Of a DNA stretch of 64,000 nt, positions 25,386 through 33,475 are shown piece by piece. Both the position numbers and the translations under genes were made by a program. The stretch's first letter is position 1, and each line of letters opens with the position of its first letter. The DNA comes from Mycobacterium sp. GA-0227b (lineage in GTDB: Bacteria > Actinomycetota > Actinomycetes > Mycobacteriales > Mycobacteriaceae). The stretch is taken from assembly GCF_001499855.1 (NCBI RefSeq), contig NZ_LQIK01000031.1, forward strand, positions 248,001 to 312,000, written 5' to 3'. The notes beneath the pieces were generated by a model. That model worked only from the letters and a program-made list of their open reading frames with translations. It did no database searches and was not told where the DNA came from.

Positions 25386-26066
25386 ATGTTTGAACCGACA
25401 GACGAAATGTTCGAATCGGCCTACCGGGGAGAGACGCCCGAGATAAGTGCGGGAGGGAAACCGCCGTGGAGCATCGGCGAACCGCAGCCGGAGCTCGCCG
25501 CGTTAGTCGAGCAGGGCAGATTCCACGGCGACGTGCTTGACGTGGGCTGCGGTGAGGCCGCCATCTCGCTGCATCTGGCGCAGCGGGGGTTCACCACCGT
25601 CGGATTGGACCTATCGCCCACCGCCATCAAACTGGCCACGGCAGAAGCCGAAAGGCGTGGCCTGACCAACGCCAGCTTCGAGGTCGCCGACATCAGCGGG
25701 TTCACCGGCTACGACGGCCGGTTCGGCACCATCGTCGACAGCTCGGTGTTCGACGCGATTCCAGTCGAGGCTCGCGACGGTTACCACCAATCCCTCGTGC
25801 GCGCCGCCGCGCCAGCAGCGTCGTACTTCGTCCTGGTGTTCGACAAGGCGGGCCTGCCCGACGGCATTCCCGCCTACGCCGTCACCGAAGATGAGCTGCG
25901 GGAAATCGTGGCGAGATACTGGGTGATCGACGACATCAAGCCTGCGCGCATCCACGCGGTGTTTCCCGAGGGCATCGAGAACCTGTTCCCGATGCGTGAC
26001 CTCAGGGATGAGCCCAACGGTCGAAAGTCTCTGCCGGCCCTCCTGCTTACCGCGCACCTGGGCTGA
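25386..26066 (+). CDS. Class I SAM-dependent methyltransferase
   Basis: 226 residues. Motif I is VLDVGCGEAAISLHLA (about residues 51-66), followed by TVGLDLSPTAI (motif II Asp), SFEVADISGF and FGTIVDSSVFDAIP. The C-terminal YAVTEDELREIVARYW and LLLTAHLG fit small-molecule methyltransferases of the thiopurine/tellurite-resistance-like group. The substrate is unknown. GAAGGAG stands 10 nt before the ATG. It lies 94 bp after the DoxX-SnoaL gene. Confidence 0.9.
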   Translation: MFEPTDEMFESAYRGETPEISAGGKPPWSIGEPQPELAALVEQGRFHGDVLDVGCGEAAISLHLAQRGFTTVGLDLSPTAIKLATAEAERRGLTNASFEVADISGFTGYDGRFGTIVDSSVFDAIPVEARDGYHQSLVRAAAPAASYFVLVFDKAGLPDGIPAYAVTEDELREIVARYWVIDDIKPARIHAVFPEGIENLFPMRDLRDEPNGRKSLPALLLTAHLG

Positions 26067-26144
26067 GTATCGGCTGGCCAAGCCCGCCAGGAACCGGCGC
26101 AGGGCTGCTGTCCACTCACGGAGTTTGATCATCGGTAGATACGT

Positions 26145-26420
26145 TTACGCGCGCCTCCGCTTCTGTAGCGTCGTCAACGCAATCGGTCCGCTACCAGCGA
26201 GGTTAGCGGGGCCGATCCGGGAGGCAGTCTCCAGTTTGTGCACGGCGCTGACCAGATCTACACGCCTTTGTTCCGCAGTCGAGTCACGGGCGTCGGTCGT
26301 TGACTGTCCCTTCCCGCCGGTTAGTGCGGCGCGGAGAGCGCGCCGCCATTCAGCGGCATGGTCCATGCTGGCTGCGTCGCAGCCTTGGCAATCGTCGAGC
26401 GGCCAAGTCGTGCGGTGCAC
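26145..26420 (-). CDS. Possible small protein, unknown
   Basis: A 91-codon minus-strand frame in a stretch with no better candidate. The last 70 residues (MDHAAEWRRALRAALTGGKGQ...TLQKRRRA) are basic and could be a small protein, but there is no clear ribosome site and no family is recognised. Codon composition is not decisive. Treat as a weak call. Confidence 0.25.
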   Translation of the reverse strand: MHRTTWPLDDCQGCDAASMDHAAEWRRALRAALTGGKGQSTTDARDSTAEQRRVDLVSAVHKLETASRIGPANLAGSGPIALTTLQKRRRA

Positions 26421-26551
26421 CGGAGGAAACGACGCGGTCGTCTATCTGTACTGACAATCGCTCCTCCTGGGACGACGTGATCGGTCCGTCACGTGTGAAC
26501 ATGATCATCGCGGCGCGCCTGCATGGCTCGTCAGGCCATCTCGACGACAGA

Positions 26552-26567
26552 ATTGGTATATACCAAT
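26552..26567. promoter_or_regulatory. Palindromic operator of NagR/DasR (GntR) type
   Basis: ATTGGTATATACCAAT is a perfect 16-bp palindrome, 24 bp before the transporter start. It closely resembles DasR/NagR sites (TGGT-centre-ACCA) that respond to glucosamine phosphates and control GlcNAc genes. The next two genes are a sugar transporter and nagA, which fits. Confidence 0.75.
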
Positions 26568-26591
26568 CCAAACCCCGGCGAGAGGATCAAC

Positions 26592-28001
26592 GTGGGCAAC
26601 ACCGCTATCCGGCGAGCCCCCCGCCTGGGAACGCTGGTGGCCGTCGCGGCGGCCAGCGTCGGCGTCATCTACGGCTACGACCTCTCCAACATCGCCGGTG
26701 CGCTTCTTTTCATCACCGATGAATTCGGGCTGACCACCCGCCAGCAGGAGTTGGTGACCACAGCGATCGTCATCGGCCAGATCGCCGGGGCGATTGGCGG
26801 CGGGATGCTTGCCAACGCCATCGGACGCAAGAAGTCGATGGTGCTCGTCGCCGTCACCTACGCGGCCTTCGCACTTCTGAGCGCGTTGTCGGTGTCGGTG
26901 CCCATGTTGTTGGTGTCGCGCTTTCTGCTGGGCCTCACCATCGGTGTGTCGGTGGTGGTCGTGCCGGTCTTCGTCGCCGAATCAGCGCCGGCGAAGGTCC
27001 GCGGCTCGTTGTTGGTCGCCTATCAGGTGGCGACGGTGGTCGGCATCATCATCGGCTACCTGGCCGCGTACTTCCTGGCCGGCTCGGGCAGTTGGCGCTG
27101 GATGCTCGGCCTGGCCGCGATACCGGCAGTGCTGGTCACGTTGGTGCTGCTGTGGATGCCGGACACGGCGCGGTGGTACATGATCAAGGGCCGGGTGGAC
27201 GAGGCCCGCCAAACGCTGCGCCGGGTCGAGCCGACCGCCGACGTCGAGGCCGAACTCGCCGAAATCAGCCGTGCGCTCAAGGAAGAAACCGGCGGCGCGG
27301 TACGCGAAATGCTGCGGCGGCCCTACCTTCGCGCCACGGTCTTCGTGGTGGTGCTCGGTTTCTTCATCCAGATCACCGGTATCAACGCGATCGTCTACTA
27401 CAGCCCCCGACTGTTCGAGGCTATGGGTTTCGAAGGCGACTTCGCGCTGCTGATACTTCCGGCGCTGATACAAGTGGCGGCTTTGGCAGCGGTGTTCGTC
27501 TCACTGATGATGGTCGATCGAGTCGGTCGACGGCCGATCCTTTTGGGCGGCATCGCGATGATGATCGTCGCCAACGCCATGCTGATCGGCGTCTTCGTGG
27601 CCGGGACTGAGTTCGGCGGGGCGCTCACGACGATCGGGTTTCTCGGCGTGCTGCTGTTCACCATCGGGTTCACCTTCGGCTTCGGCGCGCTGGTATGGGT
27701 CTACGCCGGTGAGAGCTTCCCGACGCGACTCCGCTCGATGGGTTCGAGTGCGATGCTCACCTCCGATCTGGTGGCCAATGCCATCATCGCCGCCTTCTTC
27801 CTGACCATGCTCAATTCGCTCGGCGGCGGGGGAACATTCGCGGTGTTCGGCGCCTTCGCGCTCGCCGCGCTCGTATTCGTCTATCGCTTCGCGCCGGAGA
27901 CCAAAGGCCGCCAGCTGGAAGAGATTCGGCACTTCTGGGAGAACGGCGGGCGCTGGCCTGATGAATCCCGCGGGCTGGATAAGGTGACGGACGCTCCGTG
28001 A
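26592..28001 (+). CDS. MFS sugar transporter, probably for N-acetylglucosamine
   Basis: 469 residues with 12 predicted membrane segments in the sugar-porter family. Seen: GGGMLANAIGRKK (loop 2-3), the VPVFVAESAPAKVRG segment (PESR-like), the central loop with PDTARWYMIKGRVDEA, QITGINAIVYYSPRLFEAMG, DRVGRRPILLGG and the end APETKGRQLEEI. The GTG at 26592 follows GAGAGGA; an upstream ATG at 26523 is rejected because its coding stretch would run through the operator palindrome. It overlaps nagA by 4 bp and shares the operator, so GlcNAc or a related amino sugar is the probable substrate (inference). Confidence 0.88.
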   Translation: MGNTAIRRAPRLGTLVAVAAASVGVIYGYDLSNIAGALLFITDEFGLTTRQQELVTTAIVIGQIAGAIGGGMLANAIGRKKSMVLVAVTYAAFALLSALSVSVPMLLVSRFLLGLTIGVSVVVVPVFVAESAPAKVRGSLLVAYQVATVVGIIIGYLAAYFLAGSGSWRWMLGLAAIPAVLVTLVLLWMPDTARWYMIKGRVDEARQTLRRVEPTADVEAELAEISRALKEETGGAVREMLRRPYLRATVFVVVLGFFIQITGINAIVYYSPRLFEAMGFEGDFALLILPALIQVAALAAVFVSLMMVDRVGRRPILLGGIAMMIVANAMLIGVFVAGTEFGGALTTIGFLGVLLFTIGFTFGFGALVWVYAGESFPTRLRSMGSSAMLTSDLVANAIIAAFFLTMLNSLGGGGTFAVFGAFALAALVFVYRFAPETKGRQLEEIRHFWENGGRWPDESRGLDKVTDAP

Positions 28002-29140
28002 CGCTCATCGCCGCGGGGACCATGGTCCTGGATGACCAGGTCTGCAAGCCGGGTTGGTTGGCTATCTCTGCCGGGCGAATCAGCGAATGCGGCCACGGCC
28101 CGTCACCGCGGCCGCCCGACCACGACTTCGCGAATCACGTAGTGGTGCCGGGGTTTGTCGACATGCACGTGCACGGAGGCGGCGGCGCGTCGTACACCGA
28201 TGGCATCAGCTCAGAGATTGAACAGGCAGCCGAGTTCCACCGGCGCCACGGCACCACCACGACGGTGGCCAGCCTGGTCACCGCATCTCCCGACGATCTT
28301 CTGCGTCAAGTCCAGACGCTCGCCGAGATGACTCGACGGCAGACCGTGGCCGGGGTGCACCTGGAGGGCCCCTGGCTGAGCGCGGCGCGCTGCGGTGCAC
28401 ACGACTCAACGCTGTTGCGTAACCCCGACCCTGCCGAGATCGACGCCTTGCTCGCCGCCGCCGACGGCACCATCCGGATGGTCACGCTGGCACCCGAACT
28501 GCCGGGCAGTCAGGACGCCATCACCCGACTTGCGGACGCGGATGTCATCGTCGCCATCGGCCATACAGATACCAGTTACGACGACGCCAAACGTGCGATC
28601 GAACTGGGAGCGACGGTCGGCACCCATGTCTTCAACGGGATGCGACCGCTGCACCACCGCGACCCGGGTCCGGCGCTGGCGCTGCTGGAAGAACCGCGGG
28701 TGACCGTGGAGCTCATTGCCGACGGTGTGCACGTCCACCCCGCGCTCGTGCGGCAGGTCATCGAGACGGTCGGTCCCGATCGCGTCGCGCTGATCACCGA
28801 CGCGATGGCGGCAGCCGGATTGCCCGACGGACCATTTCGGATCGGCGCACTCGAGGTGGAGGTCACCGAGCGGATAGCGCGGGTGCGGGGGACGTCGACC
28901 ATCGCCGGCAGCACGGCGACCATGGATCAGCTTTTCCGGACCGCGGTCGGCCAGCTCGGCGGCTCGGATGAGGCGCTGGCCAAGGCGGCACGGATGACGG
29001 CGACCACCCCGGCTCGCGCATTGAGGATCGACCGCGTCGGCAGCTTACGCGTCGGCATGGACGCCAATTGCGTTGTGCTAGACGAAGATTTACATGTGCA
29101 CCAGGTGATGCTCGACGGCGCCTGGCTGCCCCACCGCTAG
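27998..29140 (+). CDS. nagA: N-acetylglucosamine-6-phosphate deacetylase
   Basis: Removes acetate from GlcNAc-6-P to give glucosamine-6-P, which can enter glycolysis or the GlmM path. The amidohydrolase metal motifs are all visible: HVH (57-59), HLEGPWLS (Glu about 121), IGHTDTSYDDAK (His), THVFNGMRPLHHRDPG (His), ELIADGVHVHP and ITDAMAAAG (catalytic Asp). The 380 residues fit. GTG at 27998 overlaps the transporter stop by 4 bp. nagB is not seen in this window. Confidence 0.95.
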   Translation: MTLIAAGTMVLDDQVCKPGWLAISAGRISECGHGPSPRPPDHDFANHVVVPGFVDMHVHGGGGASYTDGISSEIEQAAEFHRRHGTTTTVASLVTASPDDLLRQVQTLAEMTRRQTVAGVHLEGPWLSAARCGAHDSTLLRNPDPAEIDALLAAADGTIRMVTLAPELPGSQDAITRLADADVIVAIGHTDTSYDDAKRAIELGATVGTHVFNGMRPLHHRDPGPALALLEEPRVTVELIADGVHVHPALVRQVIETVGPDRVALITDAMAAAGLPDGPFRIGALEVEVTERIARVRGTSTIAGSTATMDQLFRTAVGQLGGSDEALAKAARMTATTPARALRIDRVGSLRVGMDANCVVLDEDLHVHQVMLDGAWLPHR

Positions 29141-29275
29141 CGGCAGCCGGTTCGAGCATCAGGCCACTCCGCCACCGACCTGCGCCGAGCCTGCCGTGAG
29201 ATCACGATTTTCGCCGAAATGACGATCTACGCGCAGTCTCGATGAGTTTCTGAGTTGCCCTCGGTCGGTACGGGT

Positions 29276-29755
29276 ATGACTGACGACACCATGAGCACCG
29301 TGTGCACCATCAACGCGCCGGCCGAAACCGTGTTCGCGGTGCTGGCCGACCCGACCACCCATCAGACGATCGACGGCACCGGCTGGGTGCGGGAGCCGCT
29401 CGACGACAAGCGGCTGACGGCAGTCGGGCAGATCTTCCGGATGGCGATGTACCACGACAACTACGGCGGCATGCACTACGAGATGGCCAACCGGGTCGAG
29501 GTTTTCGAGCCGCCGCACGCAATTGCGTGGTTGCCGGGCCAAGGCGCTGACGACGCCAACCTCGACTTCGGCGGCTGGATCTGGCGCTACGATCTCGAGC
29601 CGCTCGGTGCCGACCGGACGAAAGTCACGCTGACCTACGACTGGTCAGCGGTGCCGCCCGCCATTCGCGACCACATCAGCTTCCCGCCGTTCGACCGGCA
29701 GCACCTGGACAACTCGCTCAAGCACCTCGCCGGTCTGGCACAGGATCGGACGTAG
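29276..29755 (+). CDS. SRPBCC-family protein
   Basis: 159 residues of the START/polyketide-cyclase-like fold: STVCTINAPAETVFAVLADPTTHQTIDGTGWVRE at the start is the usual first strand and helix, and WIWRYDLEPLGADRTKVTLTYDWSAVP and the final helix LDNSLKHLAGLAQ complete it. Ligand unknown. The ATG at 29276 matches the fold start; a TTG 21 bp upstream is in frame but less likely. It stands alone between nagA and aroG. Confidence 0.85.
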   Translation: MTDDTMSTVCTINAPAETVFAVLADPTTHQTIDGTGWVREPLDDKRLTAVGQIFRMAMYHDNYGGMHYEMANRVEVFEPPHAIAWLPGQGADDANLDFGGWIWRYDLEPLGADRTKVTLTYDWSAVPPAIRDHISFPPFDRQHLDNSLKHLAGLAQDRT

Positions 29756-29848
29756 TCCAAGCGGGGGTGACCGCGGAATGGGCAGCAGAGGTGGAGGGAA
29801 AATAGATCGCATTTGGCCGGACGACGACCGCCGTGTAGCCTGGCCCGC

Positions 29849-29923
29849 GTGAACATCGGTGTGCGTGCCAGCTATTGGCGCTTTATCGAGGCTCCGGGCG
29901 GAGCCGATAAGGCGCAGCGCTAA
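29849..29923 (+). CDS. Leader peptide of aroG, with Tyr-Trp-Arg-Phe
   Basis: A 24-codon frame from GTG at 29849 to TAA at 29921-29923. Its centre is S-Y-W-R-F, three aromatic residues in four codons, just upstream of an aromatic-pathway gene. The codons sit at the 5' edge of a stable hairpin, as in attenuation leader peptides. It is too short to be found by size alone; support is position, aromatic content and the RNA structures around it. Confidence 0.7.
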   Translation: MNIGVRASYWRFIEAPGGADKAQR

Positions 29924-29974
29924 GCGCACATCCACCCGGAGCCCCAGGCAGTGACCACCAGGTCGCTGCCTTTC
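29878..29974 (+). promoter_or_regulatory. Candidate ribosome-mediated attenuator of aroG
   Basis: Three RNA pairings can be drawn. Hairpin A: 29878-29915, with GCGCT, TTATC and GGCTCC arms, overlapping the end of the leader peptide. Alternative B: GGCTCCGGG (29890-29898) pairs perfectly with CCCGGAGCC (29935-29943), excluding A. Hairpin T: AGGCAG..GACC (29946-29956) pairs with GGTC..CTGCCT (29961-29971) and is followed by TTTC, a terminator-like end 59 nt before aroG. The set fits aromatic-amino-acid attenuation (inference). Confidence 0.65.
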
Positions 29975-30032
29975 GTCGTTCAAGGGCACCGGACATTCAC
30001 GCAGGTGCCCGCACCAAGAAAGGCACCTGAAC

Positions 30033-31088
30033 ATGAACCTGGCGCAGACCGCCACCCCTCCCGCCACGTCGGACCGGCGCGTCCGCGGTTTCCGCGAGAT
30101 TCCCAGCCCGCATGACGTGCTCACCGAGTTCCCGCTGGGTGCTCGGCGCGCCGAGCGGGTGGCCCGCGACCGCGACGAGATCGCCGACATTCTCGCCGGG
30201 CGTGACGGTCGGCTGCTGGTTGTGGTGGGACCGTGCTCGGTGCACGATCCTGCCGCGGCGCTGGACTATGCCAGCCGGCTCGTCAAAGTCGCCGACGAAC
30301 TCGATGACCGGCTCAAGATCGTGATGCGGGTGTACTTCGAGAAGCCGCGCACGACGATCGGCTGGAAGGGTCTGATCAACGACCCCGGCATGGACGGCAC
30401 CTTCGATGTGGCCCGCGGGCTGCGCATCGCGCGTCACCTGCTCCTCGACATCATCGATATCGGCCTGCCCGTCGGATGCGAGTTCCTCGAACCGACCAGC
30501 CCGCAGTACATCGCCGACGCCGTCGCGTGGGGCGCGATCGGTGCGCGCACCACCGAGTCTCAGGTGCACCGGCAGCTGGCCTCCGGGTTGTCGATGCCCG
30601 TCGGGTTCAAGAACGGGACTGACGGCAACATTCAGGTCGCGGTCGATGGCGTGAAAGCCGCTGCCGCTCAACATGTCTTCTTCGGGATGGACGACTTGGG
30701 GCGCGGCGCCCTGGTCAACACCGCCGGCAACGAGGATTGCCACGTGATTCTGCGCGGCGGCACCGGCGGGCCGAACTACGACGCCGAGACGGTGCGCGCC
30801 ACGGCTGCGAAACTGACCGCGGCGGGGCTGCCCGGTCGGGTCGTGATCGACTGCAGCCACGCCAATTCCGGCAAGGACCACATCCGCCAAGCCGCGGTGG
30901 CCCGCGAGGTGGCACAGCTCATGCGCGACGGACTTCCTGTCAGCGGGGTGATGCTCGAGAGCTTCCTGGTTGCCGGAGCGCAGTCCTCGGACGCCCGGCC
31001 GCTGACCTACGGGCAGTCGGTCACCGACAAGTGCATGGACTGGGCGACAACCGATTCGGTGCTGCGCGAGCTGGCCGATCGCGGCTAG
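30033..31088 (+). CDS. aroG: 3-deoxy-7-phosphoheptulonate synthase, type I
   Basis: First step of the shikimate pathway: joins PEP and erythrose-4-phosphate. The 351 residues have the type I (E. coli AroFGH-like) pattern: LLVVVGPCSVHDP, MRVYFEKPRTTIGWKGLINDP, GCEFLEPTSPQY, GARTTESQVHRQLASGLSMPVGFKNGTDG, VILRGG, and VIDCSHANSGKD (metal His). This differs from the type II enzyme I know as AroG in M. tuberculosis. Upstream lies a leader peptide with a probable attenuator, so transcription is likely tuned to charged Tyr/Trp/Phe tRNA. Confidence 0.94.
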   Translation: MNLAQTATPPATSDRRVRGFREIPSPHDVLTEFPLGARRAERVARDRDEIADILAGRDGRLLVVVGPCSVHDPAAALDYASRLVKVADELDDRLKIVMRVYFEKPRTTIGWKGLINDPGMDGTFDVARGLRIARHLLLDIIDIGLPVGCEFLEPTSPQYIADAVAWGAIGARTTESQVHRQLASGLSMPVGFKNGTDGNIQVAVDGVKAAAAQHVFFGMDDLGRGALVNTAGNEDCHVILRGGTGGPNYDAETVRATAAKLTAAGLPGRVVIDCSHANSGKDHIRQAAVAREVAQLMRDGLPVSGVMLESFLVAGAQSSDARPLTYGQSVTDKCMDWATTDSVLRELADRG

Positions 31089-31897
31089 TTGCCGGAAGGC
31101 TGCCCGTACTTCCAGGCAGCTGGGTCGAACTCGGGACGCTGGGCATAGTCGAGTTCGATGTGCACATCGGCCCGGGAATCGTTGGGGGAACGGGTGACTA
31201 CCACGGCGGTTCCCTTTCGTGGCACCCGCCGCTTTGCGGTGACCATGTTCGCCTCGACCCGCCGAGGGCCGTACTCGGTGCTGAACTCCACGACCACGGT
31301 GAACAAGGGGTGGGTGTCGCTCCACTTCTCCAGGAATCTGATCTCGCGCAGAACGCCATGGGTGCGCTGGCCGTGGTGGCGTAGCCAGGCCATCCCGGCC
31401 TGACGGTCACGGGTGTACCGAATACCTCTCCACGCGGCCAACGTGGCCACGGCCGCTGCGACACCACATCCCGCGCTTGCCAACGCCAACCACGCTCCGC
31501 TCGAACCGCCCACCCATATCGCCGTGCCGAGAATGCCCACGCCCGCTCCCGTGCACGACGGAATGGCGGAGATGCGTTTGGCCGTCGTGCGCTGTCCGAA
31601 GAAGTTGCGTGCTTCGTCGGTGATGATGTTGGTGACAGTCGCCGGCAGGAACGAGTAGAAGATGGAGCCGACCCCGAGCAGCCACGGCTCTTTGCCTCCT
31701 TGGCTGAGGGTGTGGCAGTAGAGCGCCCCGCCGACTCCTGCGGGCACCCAGAGGATGAACGTCGCCACGGCGAAGAAGGTCAGCATCCCGGGCGCATCGA
31801 GGGGCATCGCCGTGATGCGATCACCCTTCTCGCGAGTGGAGAAGTGCGGCATGGTGTCTTCCCAACACGGGAGAGCACTCTTGGCGTCGCTGACCAT
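31085..31897 (-). CDS. Membrane protein with DUF3592-like domain
   Basis: 270 residues from the ATG at 31897 (GGAG five bases upstream). Three or four hydrophobic segments (MLTFFAVATFILWVPAGVGGALY; LLGVGSIFYSFLPATVTNII; GVGILGTAIWVGG; ALASAGCGVAAAVATLAAW) precede a soluble C-terminal domain (about 170-255) with VLREIRFLEKWSDTHPLFTVVVEFST, like DUF3592. Function unknown. It converges on aroG with a 4-bp overlap of the ends. Confidence 0.7.
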   Translation of the reverse strand: MVSDAKSALPCWEDTMPHFSTREKGDRITAMPLDAPGMLTFFAVATFILWVPAGVGGALYCHTLSQGGKEPWLLGVGSIFYSFLPATVTNIITDEARNFFGQRTTAKRISAIPSCTGAGVGILGTAIWVGGSSGAWLALASAGCGVAAAVATLAAWRGIRYTRDRQAGMAWLRHHGQRTHGVLREIRFLEKWSDTHPLFTVVVEFSTEYGPRRVEANMVTAKRRVPRKGTAVVVTRSPNDSRADVHIELDYAQRPEFDPAAWKYGQPSGN

Positions 31898-32046
31898 TGG
31901 CGCTCCATTCTGCCCCGGACCAACGGCGAGCCTCCAGTATTGCCACGGGGATTCGTCAAGCGGGTCCTCGGAAAGCCGGGATCGTCGGATTCTCACGAAA
32001 AGCACAGAGCTACAACATAGTTCGCTTCAGTGGCGAACTGGATGCT

Positions 32047-32802
32047 GTGAATGTGGTCAGGAAGAGTCGGCAACGCGATTGGCCGGGAGCGCCACACGAA
32101 GCCTGGGCCGACGCCACAAGACGCCATGGGCTGCGATCGTTGCCACGTCCGAACGTCCCGAATTGGCGTGAGCCGGAGGTGTTCACCAGCCGTGTGCTGT
32201 TGCCGCACGCCACGCCGTCACCGACCGGAACCGTCGCGATGGGGGTATTCCTGGTATTCCTGGCCTGGCTGAAGGACTTCGACGGTGTGCTCGGCGTCGG
32301 GCTCACGGTGATCGCGGCGCTACTGGTGGCCGTCGGCTGCTACTGGATGTGGTGGACGCGGGCCCGGCGAGCGCACAGAGTGCGTCGCATTCATGCCCGC
32401 GCCCTCGACCATGGGGTCGGCGGCCATGCCTACCGGACCGTCTTCGCCTGGAACGACGGCGAGGGCTCGCCCACTCCGATCTCATTGCTGATCGACGAAA
32501 CCCTGCCCGACTTCGCGGCGAGCCGGTTGCAGTTCGCCGTCCGGACGTGGTTGGCACGGGTGACGACGGACCGACATCTGAATTCGCAGGCGTGTCAGGC
32601 GCTCGGTCATCGGTGGGCCGTTCCCGCAGCGGAGATCTTCGGGCCCGAAGCGGCAGGAGCCTGGTTGATCCGCGACCAAGGCGACGACGATTCGCCGTGG
32701 CGCCTGCTCATCGACCGGCCCGACGGACCGACGGAGTATTTCTACGACGAGGTGATGGTCATCAGCGGTCCGCCGGGCCGCCTACACCTCGACGATGTCT
32801 GA
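32047..32802 (+). CDS. Membrane-associated protein of unknown function
   Basis: 251 residues from GTG at 32047; the start is uncertain because the in-frame reading extends further upstream (TTG at 31897) and no strong ribosome site is seen. Two adjacent membrane segments lie near residues 63-76 (VAMGVFLVFLAWL) and 82-102 (VGLTVIAALLVAVGCYWMWW). The C-terminal part is soluble and polar, with WRLLIDRPDGPTEYFYDEVMVI at the end. I recognise no family. It is divergent from the DUF3592-like gene. Confidence 0.65.
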   Translation: MNVVRKSRQRDWPGAPHEAWADATRRHGLRSLPRPNVPNWREPEVFTSRVLLPHATPSPTGTVAMGVFLVFLAWLKDFDGVLGVGLTVIAALLVAVGCYWMWWTRARRAHRVRRIHARALDHGVGGHAYRTVFAWNDGEGSPTPISLLIDETLPDFAASRLQFAVRTWLARVTTDRHLNSQACQALGHRWAVPAAEIFGPEAAGAWLIRDQGDDDSPWRLLIDRPDGPTEYFYDEVMVISGPPGRLHLDDV

Positions 32803-32815
32803 TGTGCCCGACGCC

Positions 32816-33106
32816 TCATGACGCGCGGCGGATGCCTCGCTTCAGCAACAGCTCGCGCTCGGATTCGGACAGCCCGCCCCAGATGCCGTACGGCTCACCG
32901 ACGGCGAGGGCGTGCGCGCGGCACTGAGCGATGACCGGGCAACGCCGGCACATCTCCTTGGCGCGTACCTCGCGTTGGGCGCGAGCGCGACCACGCTCGC
33001 CATCGGGGTGAAAGAACACGGAGGAATCGACGCCTCGGCAAAGCCCGGCCATCTGCCAGTCCCAGAGGTCGGCATTGGGCCCGGGCAACTCTTGCGGCTG
33101 TGGCAT
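32816..33106 (-). CDS. whiB3: WhiB-family redox-sensing regulator WhiB3
   Basis: 96 residues, nearly identical in layout to M. tuberculosis WhiB3: MPQPQELPGPNADLWDWQ start, four cluster cysteines at 23, 53, 56 and 62 (C..CxxC..C, [4Fe-4S]), the GIWGG turn (74-78) and a basic C-terminus KRGIRRAS for DNA binding. It senses redox and nitric oxide and interacts with the principal sigma factor, controlling lipid metabolism genes in Mtb. The ATG at 33106 follows GAGGGG at good spacing; an upstream start at 33136 is unlikely. Confidence 0.95.
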   Translation of the reverse strand: MPQPQELPGPNADLWDWQMAGLCRGVDSSVFFHPDGERGRARAQREVRAKEMCRRCPVIAQCRAHALAVGEPYGIWGGLSESERELLLKRGIRRAS

Positions 33107-33475
33107 TGGAAAACCCCTCTCTGCACACCCATTCACAAAACGAACGGGTGCGTGAGTTTCAAATCCGATTCGAGCTCATGTCGCCGATGACCACTCGTGC
33201 ACATAAAGTATGGAGGGTCACGAAATTCCGTCAATAGGCCGAACGTGTGGCCATTGACATAACCGCAGGCCAAGAATTTACATCACGTTCATCATTGCGA
33301 TGCTTTGGAACGCGAACGGTGCCAATTAAATGCCTCGCGGTTGAATGTTCGACGTATTGCTCCAGTTCGCGTCAATCGACCCGGCGTCAGCTACTTCTTT
33401 CCGCTTACACGGAAGTAACATTGCTGCCATCAACTGTTAACCAAGCCTCGGGTCGATTGATACCGTCGCCACTCG
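33107..33475. other. AT-richer regulatory region between whiB3 and the TPR-like gene
   Basis: This 369-bp gap is visibly lower in GC than its surroundings and contains no gene. It separates the divergent whiB3 and the Rv3415c-like gene, so both promoters should lie here. Candidate TTGACA-like (TTGACATAA near 33254) and T-rich elements occur, but no box pair was clear enough to place. Large upstream regions are also a feature of whiB genes elsewhere. Confidence 0.5.

Larger units (their letters stand above)
26067..26591. other. 525-bp region between methyltransferase and transporter genes
   Basis: Apart from the doubtful minus-strand frame at 26145-26420, the only clear element is the operator palindrome at 26552-26567. 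No RNA gene or mobile element end was found. Confidence 0.4.

Noticed and set aside
26523..26591. Transporter start at the ATG at 26523.
   Set aside because: It would place the operator palindrome in coding sequence and has no clear ribosome site, whereas the GTG at 26592 has GAGAGGA.
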